This document shows, in pieces, positions 38,475 through 46,775 of a stretch of DNA of 46,809 bases. Location of the stretch: NCBI GenBank assembly GCA_012839215.1, contig DUNV01000096.1, forward strand, positions 1 through 46,809, in the 5' to 3' direction. The translations under genes were made by a program, and so were the position numbers. The first letter of the stretch is position 1. Every line of letters begins with the position of its first letter. The notes beneath the pieces are model-generated. The model saw only the letters and a list, made by a program, of their open reading frames with translations. It was not told the DNA's origin and made no database searches. This DNA is from Bacillota bacterium (lineage in GTDB: Bacteria > Bacillota > Dethiobacteria > DTU022 > UBA8154).

Positions 38475-39401
38475 ATGTTGCAGATCATTTTGGGTGCCGT
38501 CATGTTGGGCCTTTTATGGTCGATTATGACAATAGGTGTCTATATTACCTTCCGGATTTTGGCTTTTGCCGACCTAACAGTGGAAGGCAGTATTGCCATG
38601 GGTGCTGCTATTGCTGCACATGCCATCTATTCTGGTTTTAACCCCTATACAGCCACCTTGCTTGCCCTTGTCGGTGGAATGTTGGCCGGGCTCGCCACAG
38701 GTTTGTTGCATACGAGGCTAAAGATTCCAGCATTGTTATCGGGTATCCTTACGATGATTGCCCTTTATTCAGTTAACTTGAGGATTTTGGGCAAGGCCAA
38801 CCTTTCACTATTGCGCATGGACACCGTTTATACGGCCTTTAAAAACATGGGGCTAGATAGGATTGTCGCCTTTGACAAACTGGGGATCAGTCAGGTAATT
38901 CCTATCATTACATTAGGCCTGGCCTGCGTTTTGGCAATAACGGTTATTTTATATTGGTTTTTTGGTACCGAAACCGGCTGTGCCCTTCGTGCCACCGGCG
39001 ATAACCCCCAAATGTCCCGGGCCCAGGGCATCAATACAGATAATATGATCATCCTGGGTCTGATTATCAGCAATGGATTGGTGGCTGTCAGCGGTGCGCT
39101 GATCGCGCAGCAACAAAACTTTGCCGATGTACAAATGGGCATCGGTTCTATCGTTATCGGCCTGGCCTCTGTCATCATAGGCGAAGTTTTGTTTGGAAGA
39201 AACAGTTTTTTCAGCCGCCTAATTTCACTCGTTCTTGGCGCTATAACCTACCGGGTGATTATCGCCCTCGTTTTGGAAATGGGTATGTCGGCTAACGATT
39301 TGAAACTTTTTACAGCTATTACCGTAGCTATTGCTCTAGCCCTGCCGGTGTTAAAGAGCTATCTCCGTCCCATCGCCAAAAGCATTAAAGGGGGGATGTA
39401 G
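38475..39401 (+). CDS. ABC importer permease (BPD_transp_2 type, TrpY-like)
   Basis: The 308-residue, very hydrophobic product has about 8-9 membrane segments and belongs to the branched-chain amino acid/sugar permease class. It begins MLQIILGAVMLGLLWSIMTI, with RILAFADLTVEGSIAMGAA next, and ALRATGDNPQMSRAQGI as the cytoplasmic coupling loop. ATG 38475 is preferred over TTG 38451, which would add a polar 8-residue head before the first membrane helix. The ATPase gene starts 1 base after its stop. Confidence 0.9.
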   Translation: MLQIILGAVMLGLLWSIMTIGVYITFRILAFADLTVEGSIAMGAAIAAHAIYSGFNPYTATLLALVGGMLAGLATGLLHTRLKIPALLSGILTMIALYSVNLRILGKANLSLLRMDTVYTAFKNMGLDRIVAFDKLGISQVIPIITLGLACVLAITVILYWFFGTETGCALRATGDNPQMSRAQGINTDNMIILGLIISNGLVAVSGALIAQQQNFADVQMGIGSIVIGLASVIIGEVLFGRNSFFSRLISLVLGAITYRVIIALVLEMGMSANDLKLFTAITVAIALALPVLKSYLRPIAKSIKGGM

Positions 39402-39402
39402 G

Positions 39403-40197
39403 GTGCTGGCAGTCAAGGGGATTTATAAAACTTTTAATATGGGAACCGTCAATGAAAAAGTTGCTTTGCGGGATATTAACTTAACCCTTAAAAAGGGGGA
39501 CTTCGTTACCCTGATTGGGGGCAATGGATCAGGTAAATCGACCTTATTGAATTGCATTGCCGGGCTGCATCCCGTTGATAAAGGATCGATCATCATTGAT
39601 AATGCTGATGTCACCAAGCTTTCAGAGCACAGGAGGGCGGGACTTCTAGGACGTGTTTTCCAGGATCCTATGGTGGGAACTGCTGCCAATATGGGCATCG
39701 AGGAAAATTTGGCCCTCGCCTACAGGCGCGGGCAGAGGCGCACCCTGAAGTGGGGTATCAATCAGCAGGAGAGAAAAATTTATAAGGAGATGTTAAAACC
39801 CCTGGGTTTAGGATTGGAAGATCGTCTCAGCACCAAGGTGGGTCTGCTCTCCGGCGGCCAGCGCCAGGCCCTCACCCTTTTGATGGCCACGCTGCGAAAG
39901 CCAAAACTTTTACTCTTGGATGAACATACGGCGGCCCTTGATCCCAAAACTGCCGCTAAGGTATTGGAGCTAAGTGATAAATTTATCAATGAAAGCAACC
40001 TTACAACCCTAATGGTTACCCATAACATGAGGGATGCCATCAAATATGGCAACCGCCTTGTAATGATGCATGATGGCTATATTTTGCTAGATATTGAAGG
40101 TGAAACCAAGCAACAATTAACTGTGGAGGATCTTTTGCAGCGTTTTGGCAAGGCCAGCGGCGAACAATTTGCCAGCGGCCGTGCCTTGTTGTCCTAA
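39403..40197 (+). CDS. ABC importer ATPase (TrpZ-like)
   Basis: The 264-residue ATP-binding subunit has Walker A GGNGSGKSTLLN, a Q-loop FQDPMVGT, signature LSGGQRQALTLL, Walker B LLLLDEHTAALDP, and switch His in MVTHNMRDA. It energises the importer made with the two upstream genes. GTG 39403 is next to the permease stop and uses the GGGGGG within it as ribosome site. The operon ends at a terminator 31 bases downstream. Confidence 0.93.
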   Translation: MLAVKGIYKTFNMGTVNEKVALRDINLTLKKGDFVTLIGGNGSGKSTLLNCIAGLHPVDKGSIIIDNADVTKLSEHRRAGLLGRVFQDPMVGTAANMGIEENLALAYRRGQRRTLKWGINQQERKIYKEMLKPLGLGLEDRLSTKVGLLSGGQRQALTLLMATLRKPKLLLLDEHTAALDPKTAAKVLELSDKFINESNLTTLMVTHNMRDAIKYGNRLVMMHDGYILLDIEGETKQQLTVEDLLQRFGKASGEQFASGRALLS

Positions 40198-40227
40198 ACA
40201 AATAAAAAGATAGGCGAGGTTGTATTG

Positions 40228-40256
40228 CCGCCCTTTCGTGGGCGGTTTTTATTTTT
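40228..40256 (+). terminator. Terminator of the ABC importer operon
   Basis: CCGCCC (40228-40233) and GGGCGG (40240-40245) frame the loop TTTCGT and are followed by a T-rich stretch. Confidence 0.88.
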
Positions 40257-40279
40257 ATTTATAACGCGGTGGCCTGCTG

Positions 40280-40288
40280 TGTTATAAT
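40280..40288 (+). promoter_or_regulatory. Extended -10 promoter of purL
   Basis: TG-T-TATAAT at 40280-40288 is an extended -10; no good -35 is present, which such promoters can do without. The leader to purL is about 115 bases. It contains small hairpins (GCCG 40333-40336 region with CGGC; GGTA with TACC near 40371-40384), but no riboswitch I recognise. Confidence 0.5.
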
Positions 40289-40410
40289 ACCTTGTAGTAT
40301 GAAACTTTACAGCATAAGCGCCCATTGCAAAGTGCCGGGTAGCCATGCGGCAGGATATAAATAATACCAGGGTAACACAGTACCTAATCTAGCAAACGGG
40401 AGGACTGGCC

Positions 40411-43400
40411 TTGTCGGGTAAAGTAAGAAGAATTTACGTGGAAAAACATGAAGGGTTTGATATCGAAGCTTGGGAGTTGTTTTATGATTTAAAGAAGAAC
40501 TTGCAGATTAGCTCATTGGATGGTCTCCGTCTAATTAATCGCTATGATATTTCCGGAATTAGCGAGGAGGAGTTTGCCCAGGCGAGGGATCAAGTTTTTT
40601 CTGCGTTACCGGGGGATGTGGTTTATGACGAGGTACTTCCCCTAAGCTCGCAGGAAAAAGCTTTTGCCATAGAACTTCTTCCCGGGCAGTTCGATCAGCG
40701 GGCTGATTCGGCTGCCCAATGCGTGCAGATCCTGACCCGTGGGGAGCTGCCTTTGGTGCGAACAGCTAGGGTAATAGTTCTTGGGAGCGATATCCCGCCG
40801 GAGGACCTGGCAAAAATAAAAAACTATTGTATCAACCCCATTGAATGCCAGGAAGCCTCCTTAGAGAAGCCGGAAACTCTGGAAATGGAGATGGCTTTCC
40901 CGGAAGATGTAGCCATTTTAGATGGATTTATCACTATGGATCGTGAGCAACTCGGGGACCTGCTGGAGGAACTGGGGTTGGCTATGAGCCCGGAGGATCT
41001 GTTTTTTTGCCAGCAATATTTTCGGGACACAGAAAAAAGAGATCCGACGATCACGGAGATTTGCCTTCTCGATACCTACTGGTCCGATCACTGCCGCCAT
41101 ACAACTTTTATGACTGCTATTAAAAAAATAGAGATCCCGGAGGGCCGATTTTCTGCCCCTATCAAGGCAGCCCTACAGGAATATCTTGATTCGCGGCGGT
41201 ATGTTTATGGCGGAGAGGAGACGCAGAAGGAAATTTGTTTGATGGATATTGCCCTAATGGGCATGAAGGAATTGAAAAAAAGGGGAGAGCTAGACGATCT
41301 CGATGAATCTGATGAGATAAATGCCTGCAGTATTATCGTTGAGGCTGAAGTGGATGGACGACGGGAAGAATGGCTGGTCATGTTTAAAAATGAAACGCAT
41401 AACCATCCCACGGAAATCGAACCCTTTGGGGGTGCAGCTACCTGCCTCGGCGGGGCGATCAGGGATCCCCTTTCCGGAAGGGTTTATGTCTACCAGGCTA
41501 TGCGCGTGACCGGTAGCGGGGATCCCCGGAAGAGGATTGAGGATACCCTTCCCGGCAAACTTCCCCAAAGGAAAATTACTATCGGGGCGGCGGCCGGTTT
41601 TAGCTCCTATGGGAATCAGATCGGCATTGCTGCAGGGCAAGTGGCGGAGATTTACGATCCTGGCTTTCTTGCCAAGCGCATGGAAGTTGGTGCGGTTATC
41701 GGGGCCGCGCCCCGGCGCAATGTTGTACGTAAAAAACCAGCTGAAGGCGATGTGGTGGTGGTGCTGGGCGGCAGGACGGGCCGGGATGGACTGGGGGGGG
41801 CTACCGGCTCATCCAAGGAGCACACCGAGGAATCCCTTACAGCCTGCGGTGCGGAGGTTCAAAAGGGGAACCCACCTACGGAAAGGAAGATCCAAAGACT
41901 GTTCAGGGATCCACGGGCAACAGTATTAATCAAAAAATGTAACGATTTTGGGGCAGGCGGTGTTTCTGTCGCTATCGGGGAATTGACGGACAGCCTGGAA
42001 ATAGATCTGGATGCTGTACCGGTGAAATACGAGGGCCTAGATGGTACCGAACTGGCTATTTCCGAATCCCAGGAACGGATGGCGGTGCTCCTGGCCAGGG
42101 AGGATGTGGAAACATTTTGCCACCTGGCCCGGGAGGAAAACCTGGAAGCCACCCCGGTGGCCAAGGTAACTTCCAGCGGGAGGTTGCGTATGCACTGGCG
42201 GGGAAAAACCATCGTGGACCTTAGCAGGGCTTTTCTCGATACCAGCGGTGTGCGCCAGCAGGCCGACGTTTCGGTCCTTTCCCCTGAGGTAGACAGTTGT
42301 TATTTTCAGGTATTGCCGGAGGCTGTGGTGGCTGAACTACCCGACCTTGGCAGTGCCTGGCTGGCTAACCTGCGGGATCTTAACGTCTGCAGCCAGAAGG
42401 GGCTGGTGGAGCGTTTTGACAGCACGGTTGGGGCCGGGACGATCCTCATGCCTTTTGGAGGCAAATACCAGGAAACGCCCGCCATCGGAATGGCCGCTAC
42501 ATTGCCGGTCCCAAGCGGGGAAACAACGACGGCAACGATTATGACCTTTGGCTACAACCCACTTCTGGCCAAATGGAGTCCTTACCACGGAGCCCTCTAT
42601 GCCATCGTGGAGGCAGTGACCAAGATCGTAGCCCTGGGGGGGGATTATCGCCGGGTTCGCCTTACCCTCCAGGAATATTTTGAAAAGCTGGGAAAAGATG
42701 CCTCCCGCTGGGGAAAACCCTTTAGTGCCCTCCTCGGTGCCTTTTATGCCCAAAAGGAGCTTGGAATTCCGGCCATTGGAGGGAAAGACAGCATGTCCGG
42801 TACCTTTATGGACCTGCATGTTCCTCCGACTTTGGTGGCCTTTGCTGTGGCCGTTAAGGATATGGGAAAAGGTGAGGGGACAATTATCTCGCAGGAATTT
42901 AAAAAAGCCGGGAGCAAGGTTGTCCTTGTGCCGGTTCCATTGGACGAAAAAACTTATATTCCCAGGTTCGACGATCTGAAGAAAAATTTTGCCCGTGTTT
43001 ACCAGTTGATCGCTGAAGGGTTGGTTTTAGCCTCCCAGACGGTGGGAATAGGCGGCCTGGCTGCGGCCATCAGCAAGATGACCTTTGGCAACAGGGTGGG
43101 CATGACTTTTAGCCGGGTCCCTGATCCTCAACAACTCTTCATTCCTTCTTATGGTTCACTTATTTTGGAACTAGATGAAAATGTTGAGCTGGAACAAAAA
43201 CTTGCCGGTATACCCTATCAGCTTTTGGGTTATACAACAGCTGAAGAACAGATCGTTGTCGGTGATCAGGAAATTCCGCTGCTAAAGGCTTTTAGAGAGT
43301 GGCGCAGGCCCCTGGAAGAAGTGTTTCCCAGCAGTACAGGAAGCGAACCGGGGGGATTGCCCCAGATTACTGTCGTCAATAAAATTATTACCCGGCCACA

Positions 43401-44211
43401 TTGGCAAACTGCCCGGCCCAGGGTTTTTATCCCTGTTTTTCCGGGTACCAGTGGCGAATATGATGCGGTGCGGGCTTTTGAGAAAGCGGGGGGATTAGTT
43501 GAAACCTTCATCTTTAATAACCTTACCCCTGCAGATATTGAAGTTTCCATTGCAGCTATGGAAAAGAAAATTAAAGAGGCCCAGATCGTAATGATACCAG
43601 GTGGGGCTAGCGCAGGAGATGAACCGGATGGCTCAGGAAAATTCATTGCTGCCATTTTCCGTCACCCCCGCATCAAAGAGGCAATTGCCGGGTTGATCGA
43701 AAAAAGGGATGGCCTGATGCTGGGGATCTGTAACGGTTTTCAGGCGTTAATTAGGCTGGGCCTGGTCCCCTACGGGGAAATCAGGGATATAACCGAATCT
43801 TCTCCAGCTTTGGCCATTAATTTTACCGGCAACCATGTTTCCCGCATGGTACGCACAAGGGTTGCCTCTAACCTTTCCCCCTGGTTGCGTAATGTCGAAG
43901 TGGGGGATATTCATACTATTGCCGTTTCCCATGGGGTGGGCAGGTTTCTTGCTGAAGCTGAGCTTCTACAAGAGCTGGCCCAAAGGGGGCAGATTGCCAC
44001 CCAATATGTCGATTTGGCTGGCCGGGCGACACGCGATTTCGATTTTAATCCCAGTGGTTCCCTTTGGGCTGTGGAGGGAATTAGTAGCCCGGATGGGCGC
44101 ATCTTGGGCAAAATGGGCCATAGCGAACGCCTGGGTCCACATGTGGCTATCAATGTCCCTGGGGAAAAGGACCAGCACATCTTTGCCGCCGGCATTTCCT
44201 ATTTCCAGTAG
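40411..44211 (+). CDS. purL: Phosphoribosylformylglycinamidine synthase, single-chain PurL (clade II)
   Basis: The 1266-residue enzyme converts FGAR to FGAM with glutamine and ATP. It is the single-chain, clostridial-type form, with synthetase halves containing TYWSDHCRHTTF, FKNETHNHPTEIEPFGGAAT, VRKKPAEGDVVVVLGGRTGRD and GGKDSMSGTFMDL. A fused C-terminal class I glutaminase follows (VFPGTSGEYDAVRAFEKAGG, nucleophile Cys in MLGICNGFQALI, and VSHGVGRF). PurS and PurQ are therefore not needed. It starts at TTG 40411 with GGGAGG at 40398-40403. It is about 14 kb from the pur operon in its own transcription unit. Confidence 0.95.
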   Translation: MSGKVRRIYVEKHEGFDIEAWELFYDLKKNLQISSLDGLRLINRYDISGISEEEFAQARDQVFSALPGDVVYDEVLPLSSQEKAFAIELLPGQFDQRADSAAQCVQILTRGELPLVRTARVIVLGSDIPPEDLAKIKNYCINPIECQEASLEKPETLEMEMAFPEDVAILDGFITMDREQLGDLLEELGLAMSPEDLFFCQQYFRDTEKRDPTITEICLLDTYWSDHCRHTTFMTAIKKIEIPEGRFSAPIKAALQEYLDSRRYVYGGEETQKEICLMDIALMGMKELKKRGELDDLDESDEINACSIIVEAEVDGRREEWLVMFKNETHNHPTEIEPFGGAATCLGGAIRDPLSGRVYVYQAMRVTGSGDPRKRIEDTLPGKLPQRKITIGAAAGFSSYGNQIGIAAGQVAEIYDPGFLAKRMEVGAVIGAAPRRNVVRKKPAEGDVVVVLGGRTGRDGLGGATGSSKEHTEESLTACGAEVQKGNPPTERKIQRLFRDPRATVLIKKCNDFGAGGVSVAIGELTDSLEIDLDAVPVKYEGLDGTELAISESQERMAVLLAREDVETFCHLAREENLEATPVAKVTSSGRLRMHWRGKTIVDLSRAFLDTSGVRQQADVSVLSPEVDSCYFQVLPEAVVAELPDLGSAWLANLRDLNVCSQKGLVERFDSTVGAGTILMPFGGKYQETPAIGMAATLPVPSGETTTATIMTFGYNPLLAKWSPYHGALYAIVEAVTKIVALGGDYRRVRLTLQEYFEKLGKDASRWGKPFSALLGAFYAQKELGIPAIGGKDSMSGTFMDLHVPPTLVAFAVAVKDMGKGEGTIISQEFKKAGSKVVLVPVPLDEKTYIPRFDDLKKNFARVYQLIAEGLVLASQTVGIGGLAAAISKMTFGNRVGMTFSRVPDPQQLFIPSYGSLILELDENVELEQKLAGIPYQLLGYTTAEEQIVVGDQEIPLLKAFREWRRPLEEVFPSSTGSEPGGLPQITVVNKIITRPHWQTARPRVFIPVFPGTSGEYDAVRAFEKAGGLVETFIFNNLTPADIEVSIAAMEKKIKEAQIVMIPGGASAGDEPDGSGKFIAAIFRHPRIKEAIAGLIEKRDGLMLGICNGFQALIRLGLVPYGEIRDITESSPALAINFTGNHVSRMVRTRVASNLSPWLRNVEVGDIHTIAVSHGVGRFLAEAELLQELAQRGQIATQYVDLAGRATRDFDFNPSGSLWAVEGISSPDGRILGKMGHSERLGPHVAINVPGEKDQHIFAAGISYFQ

Positions 44212-44264
44212 ACCTGGAATATAAATGATGGTCCGACAGGACTTTGGGCCATATAGAAGCAGAT

Positions 44265-44340
44265 CCAGGCAGGGAGCCTGGTTTAAAAATAACTGGCAAG
44301 GCCCCGTTTTCGGGCGGGGACCCTGCCAGTTTGCCTTTTT
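44265..44340 (+). terminator. Terminator region after purL
   Basis: Two hairpins follow the purL stop. CCAGGC/GCCTGG (44265-44270, 44276-44281) is followed by TTTAAAAA. A longer one from CTGGCA (44293-44298) to TGCCAG (44324-44329), with an inner GGCCCCG/CGGGCGGGG region, is followed by T-rich sequence. The second is the likely terminator and may also serve the convergent NifX-like gene. Confidence 0.75.
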
Positions 44341-44366
44341 CCCGCTTGCCTTTTTCGCTTTCATAG

Positions 44367-44711
44367 TTAATGGTCGTGCTGGTGCTGATGACAGACAGAA
44401 CCTGTCGATTCCAGGGTTCCCTGCAGATAGCTATTTACAGCATCTTCAGCGCTGCCACGCACGCCGATGATGACTTCGATATCCTTTTCATTAAAGATAT
44501 CGACGGCGCTTCCGCCCATGCCGCCGGATATGATCACCTTTACCCCTAAATCATGAAGAAAATTTGGTAAAAAACCGGGCCTGTGCCCGGGATTAGGCAC
44601 CGATTCGGTTTTTACCACCTTATTGCCCTCAATATCAAATACGTTAAAATTTGAGCAGTACCCAAAATGCTCCGTAACTACATTACCTTCACTTGCCACG
44701 GCAATTTTCAA
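44367..44711 (-). CDS. NifX/NifB-type (dinitrogenase iron-molybdenum cofactor family) protein
   Basis: The 114-residue product begins with KIAVASEGNVVTEHFGYC, then SNFNVFDIEGNKVV, GGMGGSAVDIFNEKDIEVIIG and a C-terminal HQHQHDH. This is the PF02579 fold, whose members bind Fe-S or Fe-Mo clusters or their precursors and are widespread in anaerobes without nitrogenase. The His-rich tail suggests metal binding. The frame extends to 44846, but GAGGAGG upstream serves the TTG at 44711. No nif genes are in the window, so a general cluster carrier or MRP-linked role is more likely. Confidence 0.88.
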   Translation of the reverse strand: MKIAVASEGNVVTEHFGYCSNFNVFDIEGNKVVKTESVPNPGHRPGFLPNFLHDLGVKVIISGGMGGSAVDIFNEKDIEVIIGVRGSAEDAVNSYLQGTLESTGSVCHQHQHDH

Positions 44712-44748
44712 CTTTCTTTTTCCTCCTCTAAAACTTGTTAGTGCTATC

Positions 44749-44777
44749 ATGGTAGCAATAGAAGGACGGCCTGTCAA
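44749..44777 (-). promoter_or_regulatory. Promoter of the NifX-like gene
   Basis: On the minus strand TTGACA (44772-44777) and TACCAT (44749-44754) are 17 bases apart, about 38 bases before the TTG start. Confidence 0.6.
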
Positions 44778-44845
44778 CACCGAACCGCTTGCTTCCCGGA
44801 TTGGTTTTATCCCCCCTATCCTTAATGGCAAATGGTCCTTTAGCA

Positions 44846-45014
44846 AACCTAGGTCAAAATGGGGATATGATCCATGTTATTGGGGATGGTGACATTATAG
44901 AAAGCGGCAGCCATAACGAACTGTTTGCCGGGGACGTATTTTCGCCGAATGTATAACAGCTGGTTTGAAATGGTACCAGAGGGCCCGTTATTTCAGGGTA
45001 TCAAGGGTTCCTAA
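44846..45014 (+). pseudogene. C-terminal remnant of an ABC exporter ATPase, frameshifted
   Basis: In one frame 44867-44930 reads MIHVIGDGDIIESGSHNELF, the typical end of an exporter ATPase after the switch His (..VI.DG.IIE.GSH.EL). The homology then continues in the next frame as TYFRRMYNSWFEMVPEGPLF to the TAA at 45012-45014, which is the usual tail. One extra base in the GGGG near 44930-44934 explains the shift. Upstream of about 44846 no ATPase motif is readable, so the rest of the gene is gone. It is not a copy of the ABC exporter at 35227-36966, whose tail differs. Confidence 0.65.
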
Positions 45015-45017
45015 CTA

Positions 45018-45046
45018 TTGATTTAGGGCATAAATTGTGGTAATAT
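45018..45046 (+). promoter_or_regulatory. Promoter upstream of the HMA-like gene
   Basis: TTGATT (45018-45023) and TAATAT (45041-45046) are 17 bases apart; a TATAAT overlaps at 45044-45049. About 80 bases of leader follow. Confidence 0.5.
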
Positions 45047-45129
45047 AATTATGCAATGCAGAATTAGATAGATGATAAGATGGCTAAAGGTGTGTAATTT
45101 TAATAAAATATTTTTAGGGAGGTTCTAAA

Positions 45130-45372
45130 ATGGGTAGTGCTACTATCAAGCTGGGGGGACTTGTCAGTCCATCGGGTATGCAGGAAATTGACAGGGTGAT
45201 AAAGTCTTTTGAGGGTGTTTATAAGGAAAGTGTAAGTGTGCTTTTCAAATTAAATAAGCCTGGAAAGGTGAAATTAAACTTTGATACCGCAAGGTTGTCG
45301 ATACAAGAAATCGTCAACGCTATTACTGCGCTCGGCTACCAGATTCTTAAACTCAAAGTTAAAATCATCTAG
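45130..45372 (+). CDS. HMA-fold-like small protein lacking the CxxC metal motif
   Basis: The 80-residue product has the beta-alpha-beta-beta-alpha-beta pattern of the heavy-metal-associated (CopZ-like) fold. The start is ATIKLGGLVSPSGMQEIDRV, then ESVSVLFKLNKPGKVKLNFD, then the second helix SIQEIVNAITALGYQI. Where copper chaperones carry Met-X-Cys-X-X-Cys, this one has LVSPSG, so it should not bind metal that way. It starts at ATG 45130 with GGGAGG upstream. Fold assignment is from pattern, not from a domain search. It lies 20 bases before the likely rlmD GTG region. Confidence 0.6.
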   Translation: MGSATIKLGGLVSPSGMQEIDRVIKSFEGVYKESVSVLFKLNKPGKVKLNFDTARLSIQEIVNAITALGYQILKLKVKII

Positions 45373-45401
45373 ATTGGAGCGGGAAGGGAAAGGTGCTTCA
45401 A

Positions 45402-46775
45402 ATGCCCAAAAGTAGCCCTCCGGTCAGGCCCGGGCAGATCTTGGAGTTGGATGTCGTCGATCTAAACCATGCCGGTGAGGGGGTGGGGAAGATTGGCTCT
45501 TTCGCCATCTTTATCCCCGGTGGTTTACCTGGTGAGAGGATTAGGGCCAAAATCGTTACGCTACAGAGAAACTATGCCAGGGCTCTTTTGGAGGCCCTGC
45601 TTATTTCCTCCGAGAATAGGACAGAAGCCCCCTGCCGGCATTTTGCCTCGTGCGGGGGCTGCCAATTTCAACATCTTCATTATAGGGAACAGCTACACTA
45701 CAAAAGGGAAATCGTTGCCGGGACCCTGCGGCGTCTTGGTGGATTGGCAATAGATGTTCTTCCCGTCCTGGGGATGAAGGATCCCTGGCACTATCGCAAT
45801 AAGGCCCAATTTCCCCTGGGTATGGAAGGGAAAAAACTACGGGCTGGCTTTTATAAAAAAAAGACCCATCAGATCGTTGATTTACAAAATTGCCCCATCC
45901 AGCATCCCCTTATCAATAGAACATTCGGGATAGCCAGGGCCCTCGTGGAAAAGATGGGAATACCCATCTATAATGAAAAAACCCACTGGGGGTTTTTGCG
46001 CCACCTGGTGGTCAGAGTATCCGGCTCTACCGGTGAGGTGCTGGTGATCCCGGTAACAAATGGCCGGGATTTCCCCCAGGGCCCAGCCTTTGCCAAAGCC
46101 CTCTCAGCTAGAATTCCCTCCTTGGCAGGTGTTGTGCAAAACATCAACACCCGGCGGGGAAATTATATTATTGGCACCGAAAACATTATTTTATGGGGTA
46201 AGTCCTACATAACCGAACGTCTTGGCGATATTTCTTACCTTATTTCCCCCGGCTCTTTTTTCCAGGTTAATTCTTCCCAAGCAGAGGTTCTTTTTCGGCA
46301 GGTAGAAAAATATGCTGCCCTGTCGGGTTCAGAGACTGTTTATGATCTTTACTGTGGAACGGGAACCATTGCCCTTTACCTAAGCCGCCGGGTAGCGAAA
46401 GTTATCGGTATCGAATCGTTTGCCCCTGCTGTGGAAGATGCCCGCAAAAACGCCCGGCTTAATGGAGTTAGCAACGCCGAATTTTTTGCCGGACCCGCGG
46501 AGGAGTTTTTCCCCCAATTCGTGGGGCAAGGCCACCGGCCCGATATTGTTATCGTCGATCCGCCCCGCAAAGGTTGCAGCGAAAAACTTCTAACTACCCT
46601 CGCGGATGCCAAACCCAAGCGCCTTATCTACGTTTCCTGCAATCCCTCTACCCTGGCCCGTGATCTGCGCTTTCTCCAGGATAAAGGCTACACCATTCAC
46701 TCCCCTGTACAGCCAGTCGATATGTTCCCGCAGACCAGCCATGTGGAGTGTGTGATAGAGATACAAAAAGTATAA
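45402..46775 (+). CDS. rlmD: 23S rRNA (uracil-C5)-methyltransferase RlmD/RumA family
   Basis: This 457-residue enzyme of the TrmA/RlmD class methylates uracil at C5 in RNA with SAM. It has an N-terminal TRAM domain (about 8-68), a [4Fe-4S] site (C78, C84, C87 in CRHFASCGGC, and C164), the SAM loop YDLYCGTGTIALYLS, DPPRKGC, and the catalytic C413 in VSCNPSTLARDL. ATG 45402 is preferred because GGGAAGGGAAAGG overlaps the possible GTG 45393. The exact target (U1939, U747 or another site) cannot be assigned, since Firmicutes often have two or three such genes. Confidence 0.92.
   Translation: MPKSSPPVRPGQILELDVVDLNHAGEGVGKIGSFAIFIPGGLPGERIRAKIVTLQRNYARALLEALLISSENRTEAPCRHFASCGGCQFQHLHYREQLHYKREIVAGTLRRLGGLAIDVLPVLGMKDPWHYRNKAQFPLGMEGKKLRAGFYKKKTHQIVDLQNCPIQHPLINRTFGIARALVEKMGIPIYNEKTHWGFLRHLVVRVSGSTGEVLVIPVTNGRDFPQGPAFAKALSARIPSLAGVVQNINTRRGNYIIGTENIILWGKSYITERLGDISYLISPGSFFQVNSSQAEVLFRQVEKYAALSGSETVYDLYCGTGTIALYLSRRVAKVIGIESFAPAVEDARKNARLNGVSNAEFFAGPAEEFFPQFVGQGHRPDIVIVDPPRKGCSEKLLTTLADAKPKRLIYVSCNPSTLARDLRFLQDKGYTIHSPVQPVDMFPQTSHVECVIEIQKV

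Noticed and set aside
40289-40410. Cyclic di-GMP or ZTP riboswitch in the purL leader
   Set aside because: TGCAAAG and GGGTAGCC look similar at first sight, but the paired cores and spacing of both classes are missing.
44623-44892. 89-codon plus-strand frame opposite the NifX-like gene
   Set aside because: Antisense to a recognised gene; the ABC-like tail at its 3' side is in a different frame.
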